64,000 nucleotides of DNA, taken from positions 582,252 to 646,251 of the forward strand of contig NZ_SLWQ01000001.1 in the NCBI RefSeq assembly GCF_004342425.1. Reading direction: 5' to 3'. Positions 17,729 through 26,812 of the stretch are shown here, piece after piece (positions within the stretch are counted from its first letter, which is position 1; the number at the start of each line of letters is the position of its first letter). The stretch is from Dokdonella fugitiva (lineage in GTDB: Bacteria > Pseudomonadota > Gammaproteobacteria > Xanthomonadales > Rhodanobacteraceae). The notes beneath the pieces were generated by a model. It saw nothing but the letters and a program-made list of their open reading frames with translations, was not told the DNA's origin and did not search any database. The translations under genes and the position numbers were made by a program.

Positions 17729-18732
17729 TCGACGGTGAAGCTGCGCAGGCGTGCATCGAGGATGAAGCCGCAATGGCCGCCATGCGCGGCGATGTCGAGC
17801 TCGACGTTCGACGGCAGCTGCAGCGCGTGGAAGTCGGCGACCGGGATGACCGGATCGTCTGCCGCGGTGAGGATCGTCGCCGGCACCTCGAGCGTACGCA
17901 GCCGATCGCCCGCGATCGAATAGCCGTCGAGGTAGGCGTCGAGCGAACCGAAGTCGGTGTGGCGCAGCACGAGCGCGCGCGTGAGCCCGCGCAGGTCGGC
18001 GGCGAGCTCCTGCGCGCTGAACCAGTCGACCTCGGGAAACAGCTCGCGCTTGCGCCGCAGCGACTCGCGCCACTTGTGCAGGAAATAGCGCTGGTAGATC
18101 CACGGAGCTCGCTCGAGCCCGAACAGGCCCGCGGCAGGGCTGACCACCGGGCACACCGCGATCGCATAGCGCACCGCGTCGGGCGCGCGCGACGCCACGC
18201 GCAGCGCGAAGTTGCCGCCGAGCGAGAACCCGGCGAGCGCGACCGGTGCGGCCGCGAACATGTCGCGCACCGCGCGCACCGCGGCGACGACTTCGTCGAT
18301 GCGGTTGGAGTGGAACAGCTCGCGGTTCAGGTGATGCGTGTCGCCGTGGTCGCGGAAGTTGAGGCGGAACACGTCGAAGCCGTCGCCGAGCAGGCGTGCT
18401 CCGGTGCCGACCACGTAGGACGAGCGCGCGCTGCCTTCCCAGCCGTGCAGCAGCACGACCAGCCCGAGCGCCCGCGCGCGCCCGCGCTGGCGCGCGAGGA
18501 AGCCCTGCAGGCGCACGCCGTTGCCGCAGTCGAGCAGGTGTTCCTCGCTGCCGCGGTCCAGATCCCGCTGCGCGCCACGCAAGGCGAGGCGGCGCAGCGC
18601 GCTCGAGGCGAGGATCGATTGCAGGTGCGGATTGGCGAGCCAGCGTGGCGGCCGGAAATCGACGCCGCGCGGCAGCTCGCCGCGGCGTTCGTCCTTGCCG
18701 GCGGCGAGCAGCGCGGCCTCAGTCGTCGCCAT
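17686..18732 (-). CDS. YheT-family alpha/beta hydrolase
   Basis: 348 residues. It opens with the family's F-R-P-P-R-W-L-A-N-P-H-L-Q-S-I, has the oxyanion region L-L-H-G-W-E-G-S, the nucleophile elbow G-F-S-L-G-G-N and the C-terminal catalytic histidine in A-H-G-G-H-C-G-F. YheT proteins are conserved hydrolases with uncertain substrates. The start overlaps the end of the upstream PlsC-like gene by 14 nt, so the two are translationally coupled. Confidence 0.87.
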   Translation of the reverse strand: MATTEAALLAAGKDERRGELPRGVDFRPPRWLANPHLQSILASSALRRLALRGAQRDLDRGSEEHLLDCGNGVRLQGFLARQRGRARALGLVVLLHGWEGSARSSYVVGTGARLLGDGFDVFRLNFRDHGDTHHLNRELFHSNRIDEVVAAVRAVRDMFAAAPVALAGFSLGGNFALRVASRAPDAVRYAIAVCPVVSPAAGLFGLERAPWIYQRYFLHKWRESLRRKRELFPEVDWFSAQELAADLRGLTRALVLRHTDFGSLDAYLDGYSIAGDRLRTLEVPATILTAADDPVIPVADFHALQLPSNVELDIAAHGGHCGFILDARLRSFTVDYIARRMQRHLAVE

Positions 18733-19528
18733 AGCCGAGCGTCTGCACGATGCGCGCCCGGCTCAGTTCCGCCATGCGCCGGCGGGCCTCGGGCGTCGCC
18801 GGCACCGGTTCGAGGAAATGGATCTCCGCGTCCATCGCGGGGTTGCCGAGCACGCGCAGGAAGTTCGTGAAGAAGCTTTCCTTGCGGCCGAACGGGACGC
18901 GCGGATCCTGGCGGCCGTCGCGGCCGTAGCGCAGCGCGACCGGTTGCACCGCGACATCGGCGTCGAGCGCGGTCTGGAAGATGCGCGCGTGGAAGGTGCC
19001 GACGCGGTCGCCGTGGCCGCTGCCACCCTCGGGAAACACGCCGACCGGCTCGCCCGCGCGCAGGCGCTCGACCACGCGTGCCATGACTGCGTTGAGCGAA
19101 TCGGTGTTGCCGCGGCGATGGAAGATCGTGCCCGCGCGCGAGGCGAGCCAGCCGACGAAGGGCCAGCCGGCGATCTCGCTCTTGGCCACGAAGCTGACCG
19201 GTCGCCGGCTGTGCATGAGCTCGATGTCGAGCCATGAAATGTGATTGGCGACGTAGAGCACCGCGCCCGGCAACGGCTCGCCGAAACTGCGGATGCGCAG
19301 GCCGAAGATGCGCACGAGGCGTGCCGACCACCAGCGGATCATCGCCTTCTCGAACGTCGTGCGGCCGACGCGGATGCGTGCGGCGAGCGGGTTCAGCGCG
19401 AGCAGCGCGAGCGGCACGGCGACGATCGCGTGCAACAACAGCTGCGGCACGCGCCAGCCGTAACGCCAGGGTCGCAAGCGGTCGCTCGACGGTACGGCGG
19501 CAACGGGGGATTCGACGAGTCGGTTCAT
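18719..19528 (-). CDS. 1-acyl-sn-glycerol-3-phosphate acyltransferase-like (PlsC family)
   Basis: 269 residues. One membrane segment near residues 25-50 is followed by the acyltransferase core: N-H-I-S-W-L-D (the N-H-x4-D catalytic block), the glycerophosphate-binding region and F-P-E-G-G-S-G. It would acylate lysophospholipid in membrane lipid synthesis, although multiple paralogues are common and the exact acceptor is unknown. The start MNRLVESP is preferred over an ATG 21 codons upstream. It overlaps yheT downstream. Confidence 0.85.
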   Translation of the reverse strand: MNRLVESPVAAVPSSDRLRPWRYGWRVPQLLLHAIVAVPLALLALNPLAARIRVGRTTFEKAMIRWWSARLVRIFGLRIRSFGEPLPGAVLYVANHISWLDIELMHSRRPVSFVAKSEIAGWPFVGWLASRAGTIFHRRGNTDSLNAVMARVVERLRAGEPVGVFPEGGSGHGDRVGTFHARIFQTALDADVAVQPVALRYGRDGRQDPRVPFGRKESFFTNFLRVLGNPAMDAEIHFLEPVPATPEARRRMAELSRARIVQTLGYGDD

Positions 19529-19598
19529 CGTGGCCTGCAGGTATCGACGTGATAGTAGCGGAGTCTGGTGCGCCGCCGCACGAGGCTGCACGAAGCGT

Positions 19599-20549
19599 TC
19601 AGCCGTCCTGCAGGCGTTCGGCCGCTTCGGCGAGGTCGGCCAGGTGCTGCTCCCACCAGCGCTCCTCGCCGACCTGCGGAAAGCCGCGCGGGAAGGCCGG
19701 ATCGTGCCAGCGCGCGGCGACCCAGCCGGCCCAGTGGATCTGCCGCATCAGGCGCAGCGGTTCGACGAGGTCGAGTTCGCGCGGATCGAAGTCACGAAAC
19801 TCGGCATAGCCTTCGAGCAATGCGTCGAGCGCGCGCGGCGATGGCGCGAGCATCCACAGGTCCTGCACGGCCGGGCCAGTGCGCGCGTCGTCGAGGTCGA
19901 CGAAATGCGGGCCGGCATCGGTCCACAGCACGTTGCCACCGTGGCAGTCGCCGTGCAGGCGCAAGGTCGCCGGCGCGACGCTCGCGAAGCGCGCGTCGAC
20001 GAGGTCGGCAATCGCCACGGTGCGCGCGCGGTAGCGCTCCTCCAGGTGGCGCGGCAGCAGCGGCGAGGCGAGCACCGCGCGGGCCGCTTCGCGCACGAAG
20101 CCGTCGCCGTCGATCGCGCCACGGACGCGAAAGCGACTGCGCGCCCCGACCGCGTGCAGGCGCGCGAGCAGGCGCCCCATCCAGGCGAGATGGTCGGCCG
20201 ATTCGAGCTCGGGCGCGCGGCCGCCGCGGCGCGGATAGAGCGTGTAGCGGAAACCCGCGTGCACGAGCAGGGTCGCGCCGTCGACGACGAGCGGCGCGAC
20301 GACCGGCAGTTCCGCCGCGGCGAGTTCGAGCGCGAACGCGTGTTCCTCGGCGATCGCCGCATCGCTCCAGCGCGCGGGCCGGTAGAACTTCGCGACCAGC
20401 GGCGCACCGTCCTCGATGCCGACCTGGTAGACGCGGTTCTCGTAGCTGGGCAGCGCGAGCAGGCGGCCGTCGGTCGCGTAGCCGGCCGCCTCGATCGCGT
20501 CGAGCACGGTGTCGGGCGTGAGCGCGTCGTACGGCGCGGCCGCCGTCAT
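19599..20549 (-). CDS. srkA: Stress response kinase SrkA (YihE-like)
   Basis: 316 residues, close to the ~325 of SrkA. It has the aminoglycoside-phosphotransferase-like kinase fold: L-P-S-Y-E-N-R-V-Y-Q-V-G N-lobe loop, lysine in V-A-K-F-Y-R-P, catalytic loop L-H-G-D-C-H-G-G-N and metal-binding V-D-L-D-D-A. SrkA is a Ser/Thr kinase counteracting oxidative and Cpx stress in enteric bacteria. It starts 2 nt after the thioesterase stop, so it is second in that operon. Confidence 0.85.
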   Translation of the reverse strand: MTAAAPYDALTPDTVLDAIEAAGYATDGRLLALPSYENRVYQVGIEDGAPLVAKFYRPARWSDAAIAEEHAFALELAAAELPVVAPLVVDGATLLVHAGFRYTLYPRRGGRAPELESADHLAWMGRLLARLHAVGARSRFRVRGAIDGDGFVREAARAVLASPLLPRHLEERYRARTVAIADLVDARFASVAPATLRLHGDCHGGNVLWTDAGPHFVDLDDARTGPAVQDLWMLAPSPRALDALLEGYAEFRDFDPRELDLVEPLRLMRQIHWAGWVAARWHDPAFPRGFPQVGEERWWEQHLADLAEAAERLQDG

Positions 20550-20551
20550 CC

Positions 20552-20989
20552 TCAGACCGCCTTCGGCGTCGGCCGCGGCACCACCGCGAGCGTGAGGCGC
20601 GAAATGCAGACGAGCCGCGCGTGCGCGTCGACGATGCGGATCTCCCACACCTGCGTCGTGCGGCCGATGTGCACCGCGCGCGCGGTGCCGGTGACGTCGC
20701 CTTCGGTCGCCGCGCGCACGTGGTTGGCGTTGATGTCGAGCCCGACCGCCATCTCGCTCGCCTCGATGCACAGGTTGCCGGCGAGGCTGCCGAGCGATTC
20801 GGCGAGCGCGACCGACGCACCGCCGTGGAGCAGGCCGAACGGCTGCCTGGTGCGCGCGTCGACCGGCATCGTGCCTTGCACCCAGTCGTCGCCGATCGCG
20901 GTCACGCGCATGCCGAGGTGCTCGACCAGGCAGCCGCGGTTCCACGCGTTGATGCGCTCGAGGTCGGTGGTCTGCTTCCAGATCGGCAT
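20552..20989 (-). CDS. Hotdog-fold thioesterase (YdiI/PaaI-like)
   Basis: 145 residues, single hotdog domain. The signature G-L-L-H-G-G-A-S-V-A-L-A-E-S-L-G-S (long helix with catalytic Glu) and the preceding M-x-V are diagnostic. It hydrolyses acyl- or aryl-CoA thioesters; relatives act on DHNA-CoA or phenylacetate-pathway intermediates. It is the first gene of the srkA unit, with 2 nt between them. Confidence 0.85.
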   Translation of the reverse strand: MPIWKQTTDLERINAWNRGCLVEHLGMRVTAIGDDWVQGTMPVDARTRQPFGLLHGGASVALAESLGSLAGNLCIEASEMAVGLDINANHVRAATEGDVTGTARAVHIGRTTQVWEIRIVDAHARLVCISRLTLAVVPRPTPKAV

Positions 20990-21059
20990 GGCGCGGGCTC
21001 CGCGGTGGGGGCGGGGACTATAGCCTGCGGGCCCGGGGCCGGGGGCCGAAAGAACGCGG

Positions 21060-21875
21060 TCAGGCGCCGGCGTATTTCGCCGCGCAGGCCCCGAAGCTCA
21101 TCACCGGGGCGACGACGAGGCCGTCCGCCTGCGGCTTGGCGCCGGCGTCGACGAAGATCATGTGGTTGCTGTTCGCCGCGAGCCGGTACGGCCACGACGC
21201 GGCGACGTCGACCACGCCCACATCGAAGGTCAGCGAGCGGTCCTCGAGCGCGACGAGCCAGTGCTGGTTGTCGCGCCGGTCCGACATGCTGATGATTGCG
21301 CCGCGCGCGAGGCGGCCGTCGATCGACGGTTTCAGCACGACCGCGTCGTCGAGGTCGCGCAGCCGGTCATGCGTGCGCGCATGGAAGGCGCCCGAAACGA
21401 CGAGGTGCGCGGACACCATGTGGTTGTGCACGTGCGGAATGATCGTGCCGCCGCGACGCATGCCGAATACGCGCACGAACCAGGCGCGCCGCGCGCCGGG
21501 CGAGACGAGGTCGGCAGGGAGCACGGGATCGGCGACGTCGGCGAGCCGCGTCGGATAGCGGAACCCGCGCTCGAGCCGGTCGATGTCGAGCCAGGCGACC
21601 AGGTCCTCGACCGCGACCGAGGTGTTGAGCTGCTCGATGCGCGCCTGCCAGTCGGTGACCGCCAACTCGCCGCGCACGACGCGCCCGTTGAGCACGGCGA
21701 GTTCGCGCGCCCAGCGCACGAGCGGCTCGGGCCGGCCGCCCGCCCAGGCGCGCGAGCCGGCGAGCGCGGCGAGCAGGATCGCGCCGGCGCCGGCACCCTG
21801 GAGGAAGCGGCGACGCGCGTCGTCGGTGCCGGCGCGATCGGATTCGCCCGTATCGGGGATACGCGTTCCGCCCAT
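21060..21875 (-). CDS. Tat-exported cupin-like protein
   Basis: 271 residues. The N-terminus carries a twin-arginine-type signal (R-R-R-F-L-Q-G at ~21-27, hydrophobic stretch, A-W-A-G). The mature part contains a metal-cupin-like block H-V-H-N-H with a second V-S-G-A-F-H and later N-H-M-I-F. Its function is not recognised; the histidine cluster suggests a metal site. The start MGGTRIP is chosen for its strong GGAGGAG ribosome site and because further upstream the frame is antisense to other genes. Divergent from the reductase gene. Confidence 0.65.
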   Translation of the reverse strand: MGGTRIPDTGESDRAGTDDARRRFLQGAGAGAILLAALAGSRAWAGGRPEPLVRWARELAVLNGRVVRGELAVTDWQARIEQLNTSVAVEDLVAWLDIDRLERGFRYPTRLADVADPVLPADLVSPGARRAWFVRVFGMRRGGTIIPHVHNHMVSAHLVVSGAFHARTHDRLRDLDDAVVLKPSIDGRLARGAIISMSDRRDNQHWLVALEDRSLTFDVGVVDVAASWPYRLAANSNHMIFVDAGAKPQADGLVVAPVMSFGACAAKYAGA

Positions 21876-22004
21876 GTCCGTGCTCCTCCGTTCGCCACGC
21901 GCATCGTCGCCGCGGCAGATGGCCGGACGAGGGCATGCACCTGCGTTTTCGCGGCCCGCGTCGAATTGGGCGACAATCACCGCCACTCCACGATCCCCGA
22001 TCGC

Positions 22005-23072
22005 GTGTCCCACACCGTCACCCTGCAGGCCAGCGGCAAGCGTTTCGACGTGCTGCCCGGCGAGACCGTGCTCGAAGCCGCGCGACGTGCCGGCCTCGCC
22101 CTGCCGTACTCCTGCCTCGCCGGCGTGTGCGGCAGCTGCAAGGCGACCCTTGTCGAGGGCGCCTGCACCTATCCGCGCAATCCGCCGAGCGCGCTCAACG
22201 CGGCCGAACAGCTGCGCCACCAGGTGTTGCTGTGCCAGGCCGTGCCGAGCGGCGACATCACGATCGCCGCGCGCGAGGTCGCCTCGGTCGCCGACATTCC
22301 GCGTCGGCGCCTCACGCTGCGCATCGCCGGCAAGCGCCTGCTCAGCCACGACGTGATGCGCCTGCACCTCGCGCCCGCACCCGGCGAGCGCCTGCGGCGG
22401 CTGGCCGGCCAGTACCTCGACGTGCTGCTCGAGGGTGGCCGCCGGCGCGCGTTCTCGATCGCGAATGCGCCTGCACACACCGGTTCGCACGACGACGACG
22501 CGATCGAGCTGCACGTGCGCCGCGTCGCCGGCGGCGACTTCACCAATGCGGTGTTCGACGTGCTGCAGCCCGGCGCCGAACTCGACGTCGAGGGCCCGCT
22601 CGGTACCTTCGTGCCGCGCGAGGACAGCGAGCGACCGCTGCTGTTCATGGCCGGCGGCACCGGCTTCGCGCCGATCAAGGCGCTCATCGAACACTTCCTC
22701 GCACTCGGCACGCGGCGACCGATCGCGCTGTACTGGGGCGCGCGCAGCGCGGCCGAGCTGTACCTGCGCGAACTGCCCGCGCGCTGGGCGCGCGACGTCG
22801 CGGCGTTCCGCTTCGTCCCTGTCGTGAGCGATCCGGAAGCAGGCGCGACGGCCCGCATGGGACTCGTGCACGAAGTGTTGCTCGACGACGAACCGGACCT
22901 GTCCGGCTTCGACGTCTACATGAGCGGACCGCCGGCGATGGTCGATGCAGGCCGCCGCGCCTTCGCCGACGCGGGCTTGCCCGAGGAGCGCCTGTACTAC
23001 GATTCGTTCGACTACGCGCCGGACGTGATCGCGCAGATCCTGCGCGGACGCGCCGGCATCGACGGCCCCTGA
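22005..23072 (+). CDS. CDP-6-deoxy-delta-3,4-glucoseen reductase-like 2Fe-2S flavoreductase
   Basis: 355 residues in three domains. The N-terminal plant-type ferredoxin has C-L-A-G-V-C-G-S-C and the fourth cysteine in L-L-C-Q. The FAD domain has R-A-F-S-I-A-N-A-P. The NAD domain has F-M-A-G-G-T-G-F-A-P-I and the late Y-M-S-G-P-P-A-M-V. This order matches AscD/RfbI-like reductases and phenol-hydroxylase reductase components. In Lysobacterales the gene often stands alone, so a sugar-biosynthesis role is uncertain. The GTG at 22005 gives the ferredoxin its normal beginning; an ACAAT hexamer lies 30 nt upstream. Confidence 0.8.
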   Translation: MSHTVTLQASGKRFDVLPGETVLEAARRAGLALPYSCLAGVCGSCKATLVEGACTYPRNPPSALNAAEQLRHQVLLCQAVPSGDITIAAREVASVADIPRRRLTLRIAGKRLLSHDVMRLHLAPAPGERLRRLAGQYLDVLLEGGRRRAFSIANAPAHTGSHDDDAIELHVRRVAGGDFTNAVFDVLQPGAELDVEGPLGTFVPREDSERPLLFMAGGTGFAPIKALIEHFLALGTRRPIALYWGARSAAELYLRELPARWARDVAAFRFVPVVSDPEAGATARMGLVHEVLLDDEPDLSGFDVYMSGPPAMVDAGRRAFADAGLPEERLYYDSFDYAPDVIAQILRGRAGIDGP

Positions 23073-23126
23073 GGAACATCCGGGGTCGCCCTGCGGTCCA
23101 TCCGCGATCCATCGAAGAGATGCACC

Positions 23127-23699
23127 ATGCACCGCGCGCTCCTGCTTCCGTTCGTCCTGCTCGCCCTCCTCGCCAGCGCGCCCGTCGCGGCGATGCGTTG
23201 CGGCAACCGCCTCGTCAGCGACGGCGCGCAGGATTTCCAGGTCCGCGAGCGCTGCGGCGATCCGTTCTGGAGCGACCGCTGGACCGACGTCGTCGTGCTC
23301 GGTCGCGACGGGCCGCTCGAGAGCCAGCGCGAAGTGCAGTACGACGCCTGGTACTACAACTTCGGCCCGCGCCAGCTCATGCGCCGGCTCCTGTTCCGCG
23401 ACGGCGTGCTCGCGCGCGAGGACACGCTCGGCTACGGCGTCGACCGCATCGGCGAAAACTGCGAACCGAACCGCCTGCTCGACGGCCTCAGCGCCGGCGA
23501 ACTCGTCGCGCTCTGCGGCGAACCCGCGTCGCGACGCAGCCGCAACGACGCGCTCGTGCGCCGGCCCGCGCCCGGTGTCGAGCGCTGGCGCGAACAGCGG
23601 CGCGAGGACTGGATCTACGATTTCGGCGACCGCCGCCGCGTCCGCCTGGTACGCCTCGTCGACGGCCGCGTCGACACGGTCGAATCGCTCACGCGCTGA
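23127..23699 (+). CDS. Secreted DUF2845 protein
   Basis: 190 residues with a clear signal peptide (M-H-R-A-L-L-L-P-F..., cleavage near A-V-A-A-M). Two copies of a C-G-x-P/x-N module follow: M-R-C-G-N-R-L-V with R-C-G-D-P-F, and later L-C-G-E-P-A. This double-cysteine pattern with Y-N-F-G-P and I-Y-D-F-G defines DUF2845. The function is unknown, probably periplasmic. It lies 54 nt after the reductase and may be co-transcribed. Confidence 0.8.
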   Translation: MHRALLLPFVLLALLASAPVAAMRCGNRLVSDGAQDFQVRERCGDPFWSDRWTDVVVLGRDGPLESQREVQYDAWYYNFGPRQLMRRLLFRDGVLAREDTLGYGVDRIGENCEPNRLLDGLSAGELVALCGEPASRRSRNDALVRRPAPGVERWREQRREDWIYDFGDRRRVRLVRLVDGRVDTVESLTR

Positions 23700-23734
23700 G
23701 AGCCGATCCAGCTCTTCGTCGCGGCGGTCGAAGG

Positions 23735-23948
23735 CACCGGGTCCGGGTTTTCGCCGGGACGACGAGCAGGTTTCGCGAGCGCACGCGCCGGGCAACGCCA
23801 TCCAAGCAAGCAGCAGAACTCCGGCGCAAGCCGGAATCCAGCGTGGTCTTGACGCCGGCAACAGGAAAAAATGGATTCCCGCTTTCGCGGGAATGACGGC
23901 GGTGTGGGACGAACGCGCTGGGTCCCGGCTTTCGCCGGGACGACAGGG
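23735..23948. repeat. Cluster of REP-like palindromes
   Basis: At least four short palindromic units: a GTCCGGGTTTTCGCCGGGAC variant near 23742, CTCCGGCGCAAGCCGGAATC near 23819, ATTCCCGCTTTCGCGGGAAT near 23876, and GTCCCGGCTTTCGCCGGGAC near 23922. They share a GC-rich stem, a CTTTCG/GCAA-type loop and a trailing GACGA or GACGG. Similar units recur at 24302, 35911 and 48921, which fits a REP family. No RAYT transposase is in the window. Confidence 0.7.
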
Positions 23949-24146
23949 TAGCTCCGCGCTTCTGCGCTTTTGCGCTTCTGCTTGTGCTCCACCGGGTCCC
24001 CTCGGCGCCGGCGGGCGGCGGCCGAAATGGCCCGAAGGGGGCGCGCGATGGATCGCGCGCATTGCGCCGCCAGCGCAGGGATGCGCTCGGCGCAACCGGC
24101 CGACGACCGCGGACCCGCGAGGCGAAGCCTCGCGGGCGGCGACGCG

Positions 24147-24199
24147 GGGTGCCCTTTCTCTCGGTGCCTTCCCTTTGGGCAAGCAAAGAGAAGGCACCC
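24147..24199. repeat. Long imperfect inverted repeat in the DUF2845-hemY gap
   Basis: GGGTGCCCTTTCTCT pairs with AGAGAAGGCACCC around a central CTTTGGGCAAGC region. The CTTTGGGCAAGCAAAGAGAAGG core resembles a dispersed repeat that I associate with Lysobacterales intergenic regions. The rest of the 24000-24400 interval is GC-rich without a credible gene; another REP unit (GATTCCGGCTTTCGCCGGAA) lies at about 24302. Confidence 0.5.
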
Positions 24200-24414
24200 G
24201 CTCGCCGCCGAGGCGAGCGGAACCTTGCGACAGCGTCGCGCTACGCGAAAGAAGCCGCGCACCGCGTGAGCCGACGCCTCACCCCATCACGCGAAAAGCT
24301 GGATTCCGGCTTTCGCCGGAATGACGGCGTTCTCGCTCGCCGCGAGGCAGGTGGAACCAAGCCACGGCGTCGCGACGAGCGAAGCAAGCCTTGCGCGGCT
24401 GACCGCGCGACACC

Positions 24415-25674
24415 CTACGCAGCCGGAAGGCGCGGCACGCCGTGCTCGCTGCGTTCCTCGAATGCGATCGGCCGCGTGTCGAGCGCATCGCGTGCGAGCA
24501 GGGGCGCGAGCGCGACGGTCGCCTCGCCGCGCATGCAGCGCAGCGCATTGGCGTACGCGGTGGCCGCGCCGGCGAGGTCGTTTTCGCCCTTGCGGCAGTC
24601 GCCGACTGCCTCCCACGTCGCCGCCGAGGGCGTCAGCGCGAGCGCGCGCTCGAGCGCATCCTCCGCCTTGCCGTACTGGCCCTGCAGCACGTACAGCCGG
24701 CCGAGCGTGGTGAGCAGCGGCGCGCTGTTCGGCGCGAGCGCGAGCCAGGACTCCGCCACGCGCAGGCGCGCGCCGGCCTCGGCCGCGCCGAGTTCGCCGT
24801 AGACGGTCGCGAGCAGGTCGCTCCATTCGCGCCGCTGTGCCGATTCGATCTCATCCATCGCGGCGAGCACCTGCCCCAGCCCGGCGGCACGGCGCGCGAA
24901 CGCGGCGACGAGTTCGGCGCGCTTGCGCTGCGCGCGCGTCGCGCCGCTCCACGCCGCGGCGAGTCGTGTCGCGTCGGGCGCCGCCGCGAGCACGGCGGCG
25001 AGCACGCGTGTCTCGAGCGCCGCCTGCGCGTCGGCGGTCAGCGACTGGCTGCGCGCGATCGCGGGCAGGGCGTCGAGCGCCGCCTGCACCTCGCCGCAGG
25101 CGAGCGCGGCTTCGGCGAGCAGGCGCCAGCCGCGGGGCGACAGCTCGCCCGTCGCTGCCTTCGGCTTGAGCAGGGCGAGCGCCTCGGCATGGCGACCGCC
25201 TTCCACGAGGAAGCGCGCACGCGTCGCGTCGGCCGCGCGCAGGCCGCCCGCACCGACGTCGTCGAGTGCCTGCGATGCGCGCTCGGGCGCGCCGCGTTCG
25301 TAGGCGGCGCGCGCCGACACGAGCAGCGCGGGTGTGCGGAACGCGCTGTTCTGCGCCGCGCGCGCGAGGTCGCGTTCGGCCTGCGCGTAGTCGCCTTCGG
25401 CGAACGCGGTGAGGCCGGCGGCGAGTCGTTCGCGGCCACGCCGCTTGACCGAGCGGCCCCAGGCGCGGAACGGCCAGCGCGCGAGACCCCAGGCCAGGGT
25501 GAGCGAGGCCCATGCCAGCAGCAGCAGCGCGATCGCGACGACGAGGCTCGATTCGACCGTCGTGCCGCGCAGGCGCACCTGCACGTAGCCGGGATCCGCC
25601 GCCAGCCAGTGCCAGGCGAGCGCCGCGACGAACGCGGCGAGGAGGAACAGCAGGACGGTGCGCCAGAGCCTCAT
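24415..25674 (-). CDS. hemY: HemY-like TPR membrane protein of the haem locus
   Basis: 419 residues. Two N-terminal membrane segments (~5-25 and ~43-65) precede the family's G-R-E-R-L-A-A-G-L-T-A-F-A-E-G-D-Y-x-x-A motif, followed by tetratricopeptide repeats to the C-terminus. This is the proteobacterial HemY of the hemCDXY cluster, not protoporphyrinogen oxidase; its role in haem synthesis is indirect or unclear. It overlaps hemX by 4 nt (25671-25674). Confidence 0.88.
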   Translation of the reverse strand: MRLWRTVLLFLLAAFVAALAWHWLAADPGYVQVRLRGTTVESSLVVAIALLLLAWASLTLAWGLARWPFRAWGRSVKRRGRERLAAGLTAFAEGDYAQAERDLARAAQNSAFRTPALLVSARAAYERGAPERASQALDDVGAGGLRAADATRARFLVEGGRHAEALALLKPKAATGELSPRGWRLLAEAALACGEVQAALDALPAIARSQSLTADAQAALETRVLAAVLAAAPDATRLAAAWSGATRAQRKRAELVAAFARRAAGLGQVLAAMDEIESAQRREWSDLLATVYGELGAAEAGARLRVAESWLALAPNSAPLLTTLGRLYVLQGQYGKAEDALERALALTPSAATWEAVGDCRKGENDLAGAATAYANALRCMRGEATVALAPLLARDALDTRPIAFEERSEHGVPRLPAA

Positions 25675-26765
25675 GTGCCCGCTCCGTCCGGCGCGGCCAC
25701 CCGCGCCGCCGGCACCGGGGGATGCGCGAGCGCGCGCGTCGCGCGCAGGTTGCGCAATTCCTTCAGCGCGCTGCCGAGTTCGGGCAACGCGGGGGCGAGC
25801 GGTTCGGCCGCGAGCCGGTCGATGTCGGCGAGTGACGCGCGCGTGGGCGGGGCAGCCTCGTCGAACGTTGCGGTGATGCCCGTGCGGGCACGGCCGAGCG
25901 CGGCCTTGTAGCCGTCGCCGTCGCGCGCGAGCAGCGCCGCCTCGGCGTCACGCAGGTCGAGCACGACGAGCGAGCGCGCGAGGCCCGGGTCGCGCGCGGC
26001 CAGCGGGTCGCCGTCGTCGTGGCTGATCTTCACGAACTGTTCGATGAAACCGGACCAGCGCGACGTCGTCGCCGGCCCTGCCTGCGCCGCGGCCTGGCGT
26101 GCGGGCAACGCGGCGGCAGCCTCGCGCAGGCGCGCGAGCGCGGCGAGCGCCGCGTGCGTTTCGGCCGGCCGGCTCGCCTCCAGCGCCTGGCGTTCCGCGC
26201 CGATCGTCTGGCGCACCGACGCGAACACCGGGTCTTCCGCCGCGGCGAGCGCCGAATCGGCCAGCCGGTACGCGGAAATCGCCGCCGCTGCGTCCTGGAA
26301 CAGGGCGAGACGCTCCCGTGCCTGCTGCAGGAGGAACTCCGCCTCGTTCAGCGCGAGCGCATCGCGTCCGCTGAGGCGCTGCTCGGACAGGTTGGCCACT
26401 GCGTCCTCGAGATGGCGCGAACGCTCGCCGAGCGCGAGCAGTTCCTCGCGCACGCTCTTGTTGACGTCGTCGGCATCGGTGAGGCGCGCGCGCAGGCCGT
26501 CGATGTCGCGCTTGCGCTGGTCGACCGTGCGCGACAGCGCGTCGAGGCGCGCACCGAGATCGTCGATCGCACCGGCTTGCGCGGCCGCGCGACCGTGTTC
26601 GAGCGCGTAGACACGCCACAGCGCGACGAGCGCGACGACCAGCGCGGCGAAGGCGACCAGCCAGGCGAGGCGGGCACCGCCGCGCCCCGTGGCGGCGCGC
26701 GGCGGCGTCCGCGGCGCAAGTTCGCGGCCGGCGGCTGGCGAGGTACTTCCGATGTCTTCGCTCAT
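25671..26765 (-). CDS. hemX: HemX-like membrane protein
   Basis: 364 residues. A proline/alanine-rich cytoplasmic start, one membrane segment (~33-52), a coiled-coil stretch (~62-125) and the DUF513/HemX domain (A-L-N-E-A-E-F-L-L-Q-Q-A-R-E-R-L, then V-x-L-D-L-R-D-A-E-A-A-L-L) match HemX, despite old annotation as uroporphyrinogen methyltransferase. A TAGCAT hexamer (26772-26777) stands 6 nt before the ATG, predicting an internal leaderless promoter between hemD and hemX. Confidence 0.87.
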   Translation of the reverse strand: MSEDIGSTSPAAGRELAPRTPPRAATGRGGARLAWLVAFAALVVALVALWRVYALEHGRAAAQAGAIDDLGARLDALSRTVDQRKRDIDGLRARLTDADDVNKSVREELLALGERSRHLEDAVANLSEQRLSGRDALALNEAEFLLQQARERLALFQDAAAAISAYRLADSALAAAEDPVFASVRQTIGAERQALEASRPAETHAALAALARLREAAAALPARQAAAQAGPATTSRWSGFIEQFVKISHDDGDPLAARDPGLARSLVVLDLRDAEAALLARDGDGYKAALGRARTGITATFDEAAPPTRASLADIDRLAAEPLAPALPELGSALKELRNLRATRALAHPPVPAARVAAPDGAGT

Positions 26766-26812
26766 GTCCGCATGCTAGCCGAAAGCGCCGGCGCCGGCAG
26801 CGCGGCACGGCG

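Noticed and set aside
21876..24197. Very long open frames antisense to the reductase and DUF2845 genes
   Set aside because: High GC suppresses stop codons. The translation is Arg/Ala/Glu-rich without motifs, while the opposite strand carries complete domain signatures.
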